Below, in pieces: positions 1 to 7,719 of a stretch of 11,129 bases of DNA (the stretch's first letter is position 1; every line of letters begins with the position of its first letter). The stretch lies in contig JAKACR010000066.1 in the NCBI GenBank assembly GCA_021821225.1, positions 1-11,129 on the forward strand, written 5' to 3'. This stretch comes from Bacillota bacterium. GTDB taxonomy: Bacteria > Bacillota > Bacilli > Alicyclobacillales > SLC66. The notes beneath the pieces are model-generated. The model searched no databases, was not told where the DNA came from, and saw nothing but the letters and a program-made list of their open reading frames with translations. The translations under genes and the position numbers were made by a program.

Positions 1-1
1 G

Positions 2-211
2 GCGATAGATGTCGGAGAGGTGATCTACGAGACCGTGGAGGAATGCGGGCCCGCGCACGCGCGCAGTTTTGGCGTGCGCGTGCACATCGGCGGACGGATC
101 GCCGGGGAAGGACGCGGACGCTCGAAGAAAGAGGCGGAGCAGAGGGCGGCGCAGAAGGCTCTGGAGGGGTTGTCGGACGCTTTGTGCGGGGGCGAGGCAC
201 CATGTTCCTGA
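2..211 (+). CDS. rnc: Ribonuclease III, C-terminal fragment (5' end outside window)
   Basis: Only the last 69 codons are present; the gene enters from the left edge of the window. The protein carries a double-stranded RNA-binding domain: a conserved VEECGPAHARSFGVRV strand segment, then IAGEGRGRSKKEAEQRAAQKAL, whose SKKEAEQ.AA helix contacts dsRNA. RNase III cleaves double-stranded precursor rRNA and other structured RNAs in the cytoplasm; its catalytic domain would lie upstream and cannot be seen. The short tail after the domain ends at a TGA at 209-211, which overlaps the smc start by 10 bases, so translational coupling with smc is likely. rnc followed by smc and ftsY is the standard Bacillota order, which supports the call. 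The identification is firm despite the truncation. Confidence 0.93.
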   Translation, partial: AIDVGEVIYETVEECGPAHARSFGVRVHIGGRIAGEGRGRSKKEAEQRAAQKALEGLSDALCGGEAPCS

Positions 212-3200
212 AACGGCTGGACCTGTTCGGATTCAAGTCGTTCGCGGATCGGACGGAGATCGAGTTTGTCCGCGGGCTCACGGCGGTGGTCGGACCAAAC
301 GGCAGCGGCAAGAGCAACGTGGCGGACGCCATCCGGTGGGCGTTGGGCGAGCAGAGCGCGCGCAGCCTGCGCGGAGCGCGCATGGAGGACGTTATTTTTT
401 CGGGCAGCGAGACGCGCAAAGCCTTGAATTTTTGTGAAGTCTCGCTGACGTTCGACAATGCGGACGGGCTGTTGCCGCTGGATTTTGGCGAAGTGACCGT
501 CACGCGCCGGTATTACCGCAGCGGCGAGAGTGAGTACCTGCTGAATCGTCAGACCTGCCGCCTGCGCGACATTGTGGAATTGCTCATGGACACGGGCGTG
601 GGACGCGAGGCGTACTCCCTGATCGGACAGGGGCAGATCGACGAGATCCTGTCCAATCGCCCCGAGGACAGAAGGGGTATTTTCGAAGAGGCGGCAGGGA
701 TCGTCAAGTTCAAGACCAGGCGGCGCGAAGCGGAAAGGAAACTGGCGGAGGCGGCGGAACACCACGGCCGTGTGCGCGACATTCTGGCCGAACTCGACGG
801 ACAGATGGGGCCTTTGCAGGAGCGGGCGGCGATCGCGCAGCGCTATCAGGAACTGCAGCGGCGCATGGCCGAGGTACATATCGCACTTTTGGCCCATGAA
901 GCAGGCGAATTGCTCTCACGCCGGGATGATGCGGTGCGCCGGACGGAACTCGTGCAGTCATCGCTGGAAGAAGTGAGCGAGCAGGTCCGGACGATGGAGG
1001 CAGACGTCCAGGAATTGCGGCGGCAGGCTGACGGCACGGAGTACCGGATCGGGGAAACACAGAACGGACTGCTTGCGGCGACTGCCGCGGTCGAGCAGTG
1101 CGAGGCGGAGCGCAGACTTGCCTTCGAACGCCATGAGCATGCGCTTGCGGCGCTTGAAGAGATGCGTCTGACAGATGAGCGGTTGCAGGCGGAAAAAGAA
1201 GAACTGGAGCGCGAGCAGAGCGTGCTGCGCGAGCGCAGGGAGGAGTTGCGGCGCGAACAGGCGGATGCTCTCGCCGAACTGGAGCGGCGTCGGCAGGGCG
1301 GTCGGACGGAAAAGGTCCTGGAGTCGTGCAAGGCCGAGATCGCGAACGCCCGTGAAGAATTGATCGAGGTCATGCGCCGGCAGGCGGCCGGGCGCAACGA
1401 GTTGCAGAATCTCGAACAGAAACTTGAAAATGCCCGTCGGGGTCTTGCGCGGGCGCAGGCAGAAGAGGGGACGATTGAGGAACAGGTTGCCGCTCTCTTG
1501 CAGAGACGGGAAGAAGTGGTCCTGCGCGCCGGGGAGGTGCATGAGGAGGGCCGGCGGATGTCCGCCGAGGCAGAGCGCGCGGATCAGCGCGTTGCCAAAG
1601 CACAACAGGCGTTGCAAGAGGTCGCGGAAAAACTGGAAAAGCTTGAACGCACGAGCCTGCAGATGCACACCAGGCTGACTGCGCTGCAGGATATGCAGCG
1701 CGATATGGACGGTTACGCCGCGGGACCGCGAGCCGTGCTGCTCGCAGCGCAGGCGGGAAAGCTGTCCGGGATCAGGGGCGCCGTGGCCGATCTGATCGAC
1801 GTGCCGGAAAAATGGCGGCTCGCCGTAGAGACGGCGCTCGGCGGCGCATTGCAGCACATCGTCGCGGCGACGGAAGCGAGCGCCCGCCAGGCCATTGAAC
1901 TGCTGCGCAGGAGACAGGCGGGGCGCGCGACGTTTCTGCCGCAAGAGACGATTCGCGGCAGGCGGATGCCGCCGCATGACGTGCAGATGGTCAAATCTGC
2001 GGCGGGGTTCGTTGGCGTTGCCGCTGAACTCGTGGAAGTCGATGGAGAGTACCGCTTTGTCATTGATTCTCTGCTGGGAAATGTGCTTGTGGTGGAGACG
2101 TTGCCGGACGCCAACCGGATCGCGCGTGTTTTGCAGCATCGCGTTCGCATTGTGACGCAGGAGGGCGACGTGGTGAATCCGGGCGGATCGATGACAGGTG
2201 GGGCCACCGGGCGCAAAGGGCCGGCCATTCTGGGGCGGCAGCAGGAGATTGAGGCGCTTTTGGCGCAGGAGAAGGCCGCGGCGCAGGAGATCGTCCAAAT
2301 CAGGGAGGAACGGGAGAAAAAAGAGCAGGCCGTGAAAGCCGCTCACTTCATTTTTCAGCAGGCGCAGGCGCGTCTGGCCGAACTGGCGCGCGCCGCACAG
2401 GAGGCCGCCATGGAGGAGCGGACCGTTGCATCGGAGTTGGAAAAAACCGCTCTGCGCAAGGAGGCGGTGGTCAGGGAGCGCGTCGCGCACGATGCCGAGG
2501 CGAAGCAGTCGCTTGACCGACTGGTGGCCGCAAAACGGGACGGCGACGCATTTTTAACGCGGATCGCAGAACTTGAGACGCGGGTCGCCGTTGCGGAAGA
2601 CCGATTGCAAAGCGCCGAGGACGCGGCGCGCGATCAAGGCGATCAACTGACGGAATTGCGCGTGTCGCTCGCGCAACGCGAAGAGGCGGTGCGCGGCGTG
2701 GAAGACGCGCTGCGCCGTCTGGAGGAGCGCATGACCGCGATCGGGCGGGATTTGGCGCGGCTTCAAGGCGAGCGGGCGGACATGCGGGAGCGGCTTGCGC
2801 AATCCCGTGAGGATCGGGAGCGCTACGGCGCAAAAGGGCGGGAGGCGGCGGCGCTGCGCGACGAGACGCAGGCGGCGCTTGTCTGCTTGCGCGCGGAACG
2901 GGAGGAACGCGTGCGCATTCTGGATGAGGGGGAACGCGTGTGCGCGGCGCTGCGCGCGGAGGAGCGACAGGGCCAGGAACGGCTGCGCGCGGGCGAGGCG
3001 GCGCGCGCGCGGGCGGAGGCGGAGGTCGAGGCCAAGATTGAGACGCTGCGCGAGCGCTACGGCGTAGGGCTGGAGTTGGCTCTGGCCAAGCACAGTCTGG
3101 CGGTCTCCGCTGCCGAGGCGCGCCTGCAACTGACCGCACTGAAAAAGGAACAAGACGCGTTGGGCGATGTGAGCGTGGGCGCGGTGGAGGAGTATGAGCG

Positions 3201-3771
3201 GCTTGCGGAGCGTTATCGTTTCTTGCGGGAAGAAGAACGTGATTTGAATGATGCGCGGACGCAGCTTCAGACGCTGCTCGATGAGATGGACACCGAGATG
3301 GCCAGACGATTTCAGAGCACATTCGAGGATGTGCGCGGTCATTTCTCCAGCGTTTTTCACCGCCTGTTCGACGGTGGACGGGCGGACATCCGGCTGACGG
3401 GCGAGGATCCGCTCTGTGCGGGCATTGAGATTGTCGCCGAACCACCGGGAAAGAAGATGCAGTCGCTGACCCTGCTTTCCGGCGGAGAGCGGGCGCTTAC
3501 GGCACTTGCGCTGCTGTTCGCCATTTTGCACGTCAAGCCCGTTCCTTTTTGCATTCTTGATGAGGTGGAGGCCGCTTTGGATGAGGCTAACGTGTCGCGC
3601 TTCGCCGATTACCTGCGCACCTTTGCGGACGTGACGCAGTTTGTCCTGATCACGCACCGGCGGGGCACCATGGAGGCGGCGGATGTGCTCTACGGCGTGA
3701 CCGTGCATGAATCGGGCGTGTCGCGTCTCGTCTCCGTGCGCTTAGTGGACGGGGAAGTGGCGTCCGCCTAA
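202..3771 (+). CDS. smc: Chromosome partition / condensin ATPase SMC
   Basis: SMC is the ATPase subunit of the bacterial condensin, which with ScpA and ScpB compacts and separates replicated origins on the nucleoid. The 1189-residue length fits the family (about 1186 in Bacillus subtilis). Visible in order: N-terminal head with MFLKRLDLFGFKSF and Walker A GPNGSGKS at residues 31-38; a long Glu/Arg/Ala-rich coiled coil to about residue 515; a hinge at about 520-670 with LSGIRGAVADLI, glycine-rich VNPGGSMTGGA (about 657-668); a second coiled coil; and a C-terminal head with ABC signature LSGGERA (1092-1098) and Walker B CILDEVEAALDE (about 1117-1128, catalytic Glu at 1121). I chose ATG at 202 because MFLKRLDLFGFKSFAD is the conserved family start and a GGGGGCGAGG ribosome site precedes it. 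The frame stays open upstream to 43, but that part is the rnc dsRNA-binding region read out of frame. Confidence 0.97.
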   Translation: MFLKRLDLFGFKSFADRTEIEFVRGLTAVVGPNGSGKSNVADAIRWALGEQSARSLRGARMEDVIFSGSETRKALNFCEVSLTFDNADGLLPLDFGEVTVTRRYYRSGESEYLLNRQTCRLRDIVELLMDTGVGREAYSLIGQGQIDEILSNRPEDRRGIFEEAAGIVKFKTRRREAERKLAEAAEHHGRVRDILAELDGQMGPLQERAAIAQRYQELQRRMAEVHIALLAHEAGELLSRRDDAVRRTELVQSSLEEVSEQVRTMEADVQELRRQADGTEYRIGETQNGLLAATAAVEQCEAERRLAFERHEHALAALEEMRLTDERLQAEKEELEREQSVLRERREELRREQADALAELERRRQGGRTEKVLESCKAEIANAREELIEVMRRQAAGRNELQNLEQKLENARRGLARAQAEEGTIEEQVAALLQRREEVVLRAGEVHEEGRRMSAEAERADQRVAKAQQALQEVAEKLEKLERTSLQMHTRLTALQDMQRDMDGYAAGPRAVLLAAQAGKLSGIRGAVADLIDVPEKWRLAVETALGGALQHIVAATEASARQAIELLRRRQAGRATFLPQETIRGRRMPPHDVQMVKSAAGFVGVAAELVEVDGEYRFVIDSLLGNVLVVETLPDANRIARVLQHRVRIVTQEGDVVNPGGSMTGGATGRKGPAILGRQQEIEALLAQEKAAAQEIVQIREEREKKEQAVKAAHFIFQQAQARLAELARAAQEAAMEERTVASELEKTALRKEAVVRERVAHDAEAKQSLDRLVAAKRDGDAFLTRIAELETRVAVAEDRLQSAEDAARDQGDQLTELRVSLAQREEAVRGVEDALRRLEERMTAIGRDLARLQGERADMRERLAQSREDRERYGAKGREAAALRDETQAALVCLRAEREERVRILDEGERVCAALRAEERQGQERLRAGEAARARAEAEVEAKIETLRERYGVGLELALAKHSLAVSAAEARLQLTALKKEQDALGDVSVGAVEEYERLAERYRFLREEERDLNDARTQLQTLLDEMDTEMARRFQSTFEDVRGHFSSVFHRLFDGGRADIRLTGEDPLCAGIEIVAEPPGKKMQSLTLLSGGERALTALALLFAILHVKPVPFCILDEVEAALDEANVSRFADYLRTFADVTQFVLITHRRGTMEAADVLYGVTVHESGVSRLVSVRLVDGEVASA

Positions 3772-3809
3772 GGGACATGTGATAAAGTCCTCTTCGCAGG
3801 CGCAATGGT
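3772..3809 (+). repeat. Dispersed spacer repeat, copy 1 (GGGACATG-N16-GCAGGCG)
   Basis: The smc-ftsY spacer begins with GGGACATGTGATAAAGTCC and continues to GCAGGCGCAATGG. Bases 3775-3792 match 7625-7642 exactly (ACATGTGATAAAGTCCTC, 18 of 18). The same framework, GGGACATG, 16-17 bases, GCAGGCG, recurs reversed at 7648-7679 and forward at 9681-9712. The internal arms GGAC and GTCC could pair. Its role is unknown; a protein-binding site, a small RNA hairpin or a mini-transposon relic are all possible. It lies directly behind the smc stop and ahead of the ftsY start. Confidence 0.7.
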
Positions 3810-3849
3810 TCCACAGCAAGGCGGTTCGCCAAGTGAAAGGGATGGTACA

Positions 3850-4767
3850 GTGGGACTGCTTGATCGGTTGAAGCAGAGCCTCAGCAAGACGCGCGACATG
3901 CTTGCGGACCGTGTGGCGGGCGTGTTGAAGCGCAGGGCGATTGACGAGAGCGTGTTTGAAGAGTTGGAGGAAGTGCTGCTGGCCGCGGATGTGGGGATCG
4001 CCACGTGCGACAGCCTGCTGTCCCGCTTGCGCCTGGAGGCGAAACGGCAGCGGCTGGAATCGGCCGATCAACTGCTTCCGCTGCTGCGCGCTGCGATCGC
4101 GGAGCTGCTCGGGGGCGATGCGGCGCCTCTGGCGCAAGCGGACGACGGTCCGACCGTCATTCTTGTCGTGGGAGTCAACGGGGCGGGAAAGACGACGCTG
4201 GTCGGCAAATTGGCGCACATGTACGTCGCAAAGGGGAAGAAGGTCCTGATCGCCGCGGGCGACACGTTCCGCGCGGCGGCTGTCGAACAACTGACCGTCT
4301 GGGGCGAGCGGGCGGGTGTCGATGTCATCCGACAGAACACGGGGTCAGACGCCGCGGCGGTTATCTTCGACGCGCTGCGGGCGGCCAGAGTGCGAAAGGT
4401 GGACGTGCTGCTGTGTGACACGGCGGGACGGCTGCAAAACAAACAGCATCTGATGGACGAACTGCAGAAGGTGTATCGGGTGATCGGCCGCGAAATAACC
4501 GGCGCTCCGCATGAAGTGCTGCTCGTGCTCGATGCGACGACGGGCCAGAATGGCCTGCGGCAGGCGAAGGTTTTCAAGGAAGCCGCCCATGTGTCGGGTG
4601 TAGCTCTCACCAAGCTGGACAGCACGGCAAAAGGTGGAATCGTCGTCGCGGTGAACAAGGAACTGGGCATTCCGGTCAAATTGGTCGGCCTCGGGGAGAA
4701 GATTGACGACATTGCCCCTTTTTCGCCGCAGGAGTTCGCCCAGGCACTGCTGACGACTGACAAGTAA
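3850..4767 (+). CDS. ftsY: Signal recognition particle receptor FtsY
   Basis: FtsY is the SRP receptor GTPase; it docks ribosome-SRP complexes at the inner face of the membrane and pairs with Ffh, each activating the other's GTPase. The protein has a short amphipathic start (GLLDRLKQSLSKTR), the N-domain helix bundle with FEELEEVLLAADVG, and the G domain: P-loop GVNGAGKT (108-115), DTFRAAAVEQL (from 138), DTAGRLQ (from 190), TKLD (254-257) and a final GLGEKIDDIAPF segment. The long acidic region of some proteobacterial FtsY is absent, as is usual in Bacillota. I prefer the GTG at 3850 (305 residues): AAAGGGA lies 7 bases upstream, and the N-terminus then matches Bacillus FtsY. An ATG at 3805 would add 15 residues but has no ribosome site and lies inside a repeat. 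Its neighbours ylxM and ffh act in the same pathway. Confidence 0.95.
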   Translation: MGLLDRLKQSLSKTRDMLADRVAGVLKRRAIDESVFEELEEVLLAADVGIATCDSLLSRLRLEAKRQRLESADQLLPLLRAAIAELLGGDAAPLAQADDGPTVILVVGVNGAGKTTLVGKLAHMYVAKGKKVLIAAGDTFRAAAVEQLTVWGERAGVDVIRQNTGSDAAAVIFDALRAARVRKVDVLLCDTAGRLQNKQHLMDELQKVYRVIGREITGAPHEVLLVLDATTGQNGLRQAKVFKEAAHVSGVALTKLDSTAKGGIVVAVNKELGIPVKLVGLGEKIDDIAPFSPQEFAQALLTTDK

Positions 4768-4773
4768 ATTTGC

Positions 4774-4802
4774 TTGACATGCGCCAGGGTATCCGCTATA
4801 GT
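4774..4802 (+). promoter_or_regulatory. Sigma-A type promoter for ylxM-ffh
   Basis: TTGACA at 4774-4779 and TATAGT at 4797-4802 are separated by 17 bases, which is a near-consensus housekeeping promoter. It starts seven bases after the ftsY stop. The expected transcription start near 4809 leaves an untranslated leader of about 57 bases before the GTG of ylxM. The promoter also rules out the upstream in-frame ATG at 4803 as the ylxM start. Confidence 0.85.
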
Positions 4803-4865
4803 ATGGCGGTACGAAAGGCGATTCTGCAACAGCGGCCTGATTGGGAAGAAAGTCAAGGGACGTGC

Positions 4866-5195
4866 GTGCATCTGCTAGACAAGACGCTGGAGACGCACCT
4901 GCTGTATGATTGGTATGGTTCCCTTCTGACAGAGCGTCAGCGGCGCATTGTTGAGATGCGCTATTTTGATGATCTTTCCTTGGCTGAAATTGGTGAATCG
5001 CTCGGGATTTCCCGCCAGGCGGTCAATGACACGATCCGTCGGGCAGAACTGCAATTGCAGGAGTACGAACGGAGACTGGGCCTGCTGTCGCGTTTTCGTG
5101 AACGGATGGAGACCATCAGGCGCGTGGAAGAGAAGCTGCGCGACGAGTACGGCGTGAACGAGGATGTTCTTCAGACAATCCGGGCCCTGGCATGA
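4866..5195 (+). CDS. ylxM: YlxM/p13-like SRP-associated helix-turn-helix protein
   Basis: This belongs to the YlxM (p13) family of small proteins encoded next to ffh and linked to the signal recognition particle in Gram-positive bacteria. The 109-residue length agrees with the family. The middle reads LLTERQRRIVEMRYFDDLSLAEIGESLGISRQAVNDTIRRAE (about residues 20-60), a sigma-70 region 4-like helix-turn-helix. A charged helical tail with ERRLGLLSRF and RRVEEKLRDEYG follows. The GTG at 4866 is chosen because AAGGGA at 4855-4860 is well spaced, VHLLDKTLETHLLYDWY aligns with the known N-terminus, and more upstream starts overlap the promoter. ffh follows after 72 bases, so the two are very probably co-transcribed. 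The exact molecular role of the family is not settled; direct DNA binding is suggested by the fold but not shown. Confidence 0.9.
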   Translation: MHLLDKTLETHLLYDWYGSLLTERQRRIVEMRYFDDLSLAEIGESLGISRQAVNDTIRRAELQLQEYERRLGLLSRFRERMETIRRVEEKLRDEYGVNEDVLQTIRALA

Positions 5196-5267
5196 TTTCT
5201 GTCGAAGGATGCGAGGAATCCGGAATCCGCTGCGCGGTTGAGGGAAGCGCGAAGGAGGGTTACGCAG

Positions 5268-6698
5268 GTGTTTGACACGTTGTCCGACCGCCTGCAGACG
5301 ACGTTTCGCAGGCTGCGCGGCAAGGGGCGGCTCGCGGAGGGAGACGTTTCGGAAGCGCTGCGGGAGGTGCGCCGGGCATTGCTCGAAGCCGACGTGAACT
5401 ACGCGGTTGCGCGGGAGTTCGTCGAACGCGTGCGGCAGCGCGCGATCGGCCGGGAAATCTTGCAGAGTCTGTCAGCGGCGCAACAGGTCGTCAAGATCGT
5501 CAACGATGAACTGGTCGCGCTGATGGGCGGCGAGCAGGCGCGCTTAGCGCGCGCCGCGCAACCGCCGACGGTCGTGATGCTGGTCGGGTTGCAGGGAGCC
5601 GGAAAAACCACCGCGATTGCTAAGCTGGCGCGATTGCTGCACACCGCCGAGCATCGCCGACCGCTCCTTGTCGCGGCGGACATCTATCGCCCCGCCGCCG
5701 TGACGCAACTGCAACTGCTCGGGCGGCAGATTGATGTGCCGGTCTTCTCCAAAGGGGATGCGTTGCCGCAGGACATCGTCCGGCAGGCGCTGGCGGAAGC
5801 CCGGCGCGCGGGACATGACTACGTGCTGGTGGACACGGCCGGGCGGCTTCAAATCGACGGAGAAATGATGGATGAACTAAAAGATCTCAAGCAGTTGGCG
5901 GCGCCCCAGGAGATCCTGCTGGTCCTTGACGCCATGACGGGCCAGGAAGCCGTCTCGGTGGCGCAGGAGTTCCACCGGGCGCTCGGTGTGACAGGCGTTA
6001 TATTGAGCAAGATGGACAGCGATACCAGAGGCGGGGCGGCCCTGACCGTCCGCCATATCACCGGCTGCCCGATCAAGTATGTCGGCACGGGCGAGCGGCC
6101 CGACGCGCCGACTGGCGGACTGGAACCGTTTCATCCGGACCGGATGGCTTCGCGCATTCTGGGCATGGGCGACGTACTGACGCTGATCGAAAAGGCGCAG
6201 GCGACCATTGACGAGCGGCAGGCGCGTGAGCTGGAGGAGAAGATCCGGCACAACGATTTCACGTTCGACGATTTTCTCGCGCAACTGCGGCAGGTAAAAA
6301 ACCTCGGTCCTCTCGATCAGTTGCTCGGTATGCTGCCCGGAATGGGACGGCTGAAACAGATGAAAGAGAGCGTCACCGCCGCCCCTGACGGCCAACTGAA
6401 GAAGATCGAGGCGATCATTCTGTCCATGTCGCGGGAGGAGCGCGGCAGACCGGAATTGATCGAGAAGAGCGCCTCCCGCAGGCTGCGCATCGCCAAAGGC
6501 AGCGGCACTCAGGTGAAAGATGTGAACCAGTTGTTGCGCCAGTTTTCGGAAATGAGAAAGTTGATGAAGCAATTCTCCGGCTTGAGCAAGGGAGGACGAA
6601 GGGGTGCGGGAGCGTTGGGTCAGCTTGGCGCCGGTCTGCCCGGCGCTCCGCGCGACTTTGCACCGAGGGGCAGGCCGCGGGGGAAGAGGCGCAAGTAA
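5268..6698 (+). CDS. ffh: Signal recognition particle protein Ffh (SRP54)
   Basis: Ffh binds the SRP RNA and hydrophobic signal sequences as they leave the ribosome and hands the complex to FtsY. Domains seen: N domain (1 to about 90) with RGKGRLAEGDVSEALREVRR and ALLEADVNY; G domain with P-loop GLQGAGKT (107-114), DIYRPAA (from 138), DTAGRL (from 189) and a G4 motif written SKMD (247-250) where TKLD is commoner; then GMGDVLTLIEKAQ and the methionine-bearing M domain with GMLPGMGRLKQMKES. SRRLRIAKGSGT (about 402-413) is the SRP-RNA binding helix region. The last ~35 residues form a Gly/Arg/Lys-rich tail, so the protein reaches 476 residues against 446 in B. subtilis. The GTG at 5268 follows AAGGAGGGT at 5252-5260 and gives VFDTLSDRLQTTF, which fits the family N-terminus. 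A longer TTG start at 5238 is unlikely. Confidence 0.97.
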   Translation: MFDTLSDRLQTTFRRLRGKGRLAEGDVSEALREVRRALLEADVNYAVAREFVERVRQRAIGREILQSLSAAQQVVKIVNDELVALMGGEQARLARAAQPPTVVMLVGLQGAGKTTAIAKLARLLHTAEHRRPLLVAADIYRPAAVTQLQLLGRQIDVPVFSKGDALPQDIVRQALAEARRAGHDYVLVDTAGRLQIDGEMMDELKDLKQLAAPQEILLVLDAMTGQEAVSVAQEFHRALGVTGVILSKMDSDTRGGAALTVRHITGCPIKYVGTGERPDAPTGGLEPFHPDRMASRILGMGDVLTLIEKAQATIDERQARELEEKIRHNDFTFDDFLAQLRQVKNLGPLDQLLGMLPGMGRLKQMKESVTAAPDGQLKKIEAIILSMSREERGRPELIEKSASRRLRIAKGSGTQVKDVNQLLRQFSEMRKLMKQFSGLSKGGRRGAGALGQLGAGLPGAPRDFAPRGRPRGKRRK

Positions 6699-6768
6699 CG
6701 GCCGCCGCTTCGCGTAAAAAACGCATTTCTCTCTTGGTATCAGACGGTTGCAAGACCGGAAACTCTGT

Positions 6769-6779
6769 AAGGAGGTGAT
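6769..6779 (+). promoter_or_regulatory. Full-length Shine-Dalgarno sequence of rpsP
   Basis: AAGGAGGTGAT complements the 16S rRNA 3' end over eleven bases and ends 6 bases before the rpsP ATG. It is the strongest ribosome site in the window and fits a highly translated ribosomal protein gene. I see no convincing promoter or terminator in the 87-base ffh-rpsP spacer, so read-through from ffh is the simplest assumption. Confidence 0.85.
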
Positions 6780-6785
6780 TACATT

Positions 6786-7061
6786 ATGGCAGTGAGAATC
6801 CGCCTAAAAAGAATGGGTGCGAAAAAGTCGCCGTTCTACCGCGTTGTCGTCGCTGATTCGCGTTCACCGCGCGATGGGCGATTTGTCGAGGAGATCGGCA
6901 CGTACAATCCGCTTGTGGACCCGGCGCAGATCGTCATCAAGGAAGACCGGGCGCTGTACTGGCTGCAGACCGGGGCTCAACCTTCGGATTCGGCGCGGTA
7001 TCTGTTGCGCCAGGCGGGAATCATGAAAAAAGCGCACGAACTTCGCCAGGCCGGCAAGTGA
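6786..7061 (+). CDS. rpsP: Small ribosomal subunit protein bS16
   Basis: bS16 is an early assembly protein of the 30S subunit that binds 16S rRNA. All 91 codons are present and the length is normal. The N-terminus [20 protein letters not shown] and the following [21 protein letters not shown] are the family signature; the C-terminal half ([29 protein letters not shown]) is also typical. The start is fixed by the complete Shine-Dalgarno sequence just upstream. In Bacillus the next gene (ylqC/khpA) follows within a few bases, but here a 213-base spacer with large inverted repeats intervenes. The identification is certain from sequence and context. Confidence 0.98.
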   Translation: MAVRIRLKRMGAKKSPFYRVVVADSRSPRDGRFVEEIGTYNPLVDPAQIVIKEDRALYWLQTGAQPSDSARYLLRQAGIMKKAHELRQAGK

Positions 7062-7107
7062 ATCGCGGAGCGGGGACCGTACGCCCGCCGAAACAGGGTA
7101 ATCCCAT

Positions 7108-7222
7108 GCCCTGTACCCGGTGAGTTCGGCGTCGTGGACAAGGTTTGCTGGGTCGGCGCCCTGCCCTGTGCCCGGCGAGTTTAGCGATAGCGGTGTCCGA
7201 GCAAAGGGCATAGGGCAGGGCG
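7108..7222 (+). repeat. Repeat-rich hairpin in the rpsP-khpA spacer
   Basis: The motif GCCCTRTRCCC occurs three times: forward at 7108 and 7163 and reversed at 7206-7216. The first two copies extend into an imperfect direct repeat of 24 bases (20 identical, 7108-7131 and 7163-7186). The arms 7157-7173 and 7206-7222 are complementary over 17 bases with one G-U pair, enclosing a 32-base loop. No U-run follows, so this does not look like a simple terminator. It could be an RNA processing or stability hairpin, or a REP-like repeat. No credible ORF fills the spacer. Confidence 0.75.
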
Positions 7223-7274
7223 ACGGCTGGCAGCGAAACCTCATTTTCAAGATCGACTGGCGGAGGCGGGTGTG

Positions 7275-7502
7275 ATGCAGGAACTCGTTGAATTGATCGC
7301 GCGCCATCTCGTGGATGACCCAGCGGCGGTCTGTGTCCGCGAAATTCAGAAAGAGCGCGGGCTTGTCTATGAATTGTCCGTCTCGCCAGCGGACATGGGG
7401 AAAGTGATCGGAAAGAGCGGACGATTGGCCAAGTCCATCCGGACCGTCGTGGCGGCCGCCGCGTTGCAATACAACCAGCGGGCGACTGTAGAGATCGTGT
7501 GA
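7275..7502 (+). CDS. khpA: KH-domain RNA-binding protein KhpA (YlqC)
   Basis: KhpA is a minimal single-KH-domain RNA-binding protein; in other Bacillota it pairs with KhpB (Jag/EloR) and affects cell elongation and division. The protein has 75 residues, the family length. The sequence VYELSVSPADMGKVIGKSGRLAKSIRTVV contains the GXXG loop GKSG (46-49), which positions single-stranded RNA. The C-terminus NQRATVEIV is typical. I use the ATG at 7275 because GGAGG at 7262-7266 lies 8 bases upstream; a GTG at 7272 is the only close alternative. Its position between rpsP and ylqD matches Bacillus ylqC. The name khpA is given by homology; only the fold and context can be seen here. Confidence 0.94.
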   Translation: MQELVELIARHLVDDPAAVCVREIQKERGLVYELSVSPADMGKVIGKSGRLAKSIRTVVAAAALQYNQRATVEIV

Positions 7503-7550
7503 GAGATTGCGGGCTGAATCCGTCCGTCGCGGATTGGACCCTCCGGCGGT

Positions 7551-7578
7551 TTGACTGTCGCCACCGAGTGCGTAGGAT
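7551..7578 (+). promoter_or_regulatory. Possible weak sigma-A promoter upstream of ylqD
   Basis: TTGACT (7551-7556) and TAGGAT (7573-7578) are 16 bases apart in the khpA-ylqD spacer. The -10 box departs from consensus at two positions. If used, it would transcribe the palindrome at 7621-7680 into the ylqD leader. This is a pattern match only. Confidence 0.3.
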
Positions 7579-7620
7579 GTTTGAAGTTGGCTCTGTGTTC
7601 GTATTCGAATCGATCGGCAA

Positions 7621-7680
7621 GGGAACATGTGATAAAGTCCTCAGTGCGCCTGCTGAAATTTGGATTGTTACATGTCCCCA
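7621..7680 (+). repeat. Dispersed spacer repeat, copy 2, with inverted ends (palindromic element)
   Basis: The left end GGGAACATGTGATAAAGTCC shares 18 bases exactly with the repeat behind smc. The right end, read on the other strand, is GGGGACATGTAACAATCC followed at the same spacing by GCAGGCGCACTG. The stretch therefore has two opposed copies of the same end, about 60 bases in all, with GGGnACATGT/ACATGTCCC arms. This resembles a small palindromic insertion. It fills the centre of the 217-base khpA-ylqD spacer. No U-run follows, so termination is unlikely. Confidence 0.7.
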
Positions 7681-7719
7681 AGGGTGCTGTGCTCATTTTG
7701 ACACGAGGAGCTGGAGAGC

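Noticed and set aside
958..2490. 510-codon open frame on the minus strand inside smc
   Set aside because: It is the antisense shadow of the SMC coiled coil in GC-rich DNA; its composition is low-complexity and no family is recognisable. The other long antisense frames (25-897, 2471-3445, 2554-3708) are rejected for the same reason.
7093..7103. AACAGGGTAAT resembles half of the I-SceI homing endonuclease site
   Set aside because: Only 11 of the 18 bases match and no homing endonuclease or intron is nearby; probably chance.
6864..7628. 254-codon minus-strand frame across rpsP, the spacer and khpA
   Set aside because: It covers two certain + strand genes antisense, has no ribosome site I can defend and no recognisable domain.
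7698..7703. TTGACA just upstream of ylqD
   Set aside because: The matching -10 box would fall at or inside the ylqD start (7720 onward) and no good TATAAT-like sequence is there, so it cannot serve ylqD normally.
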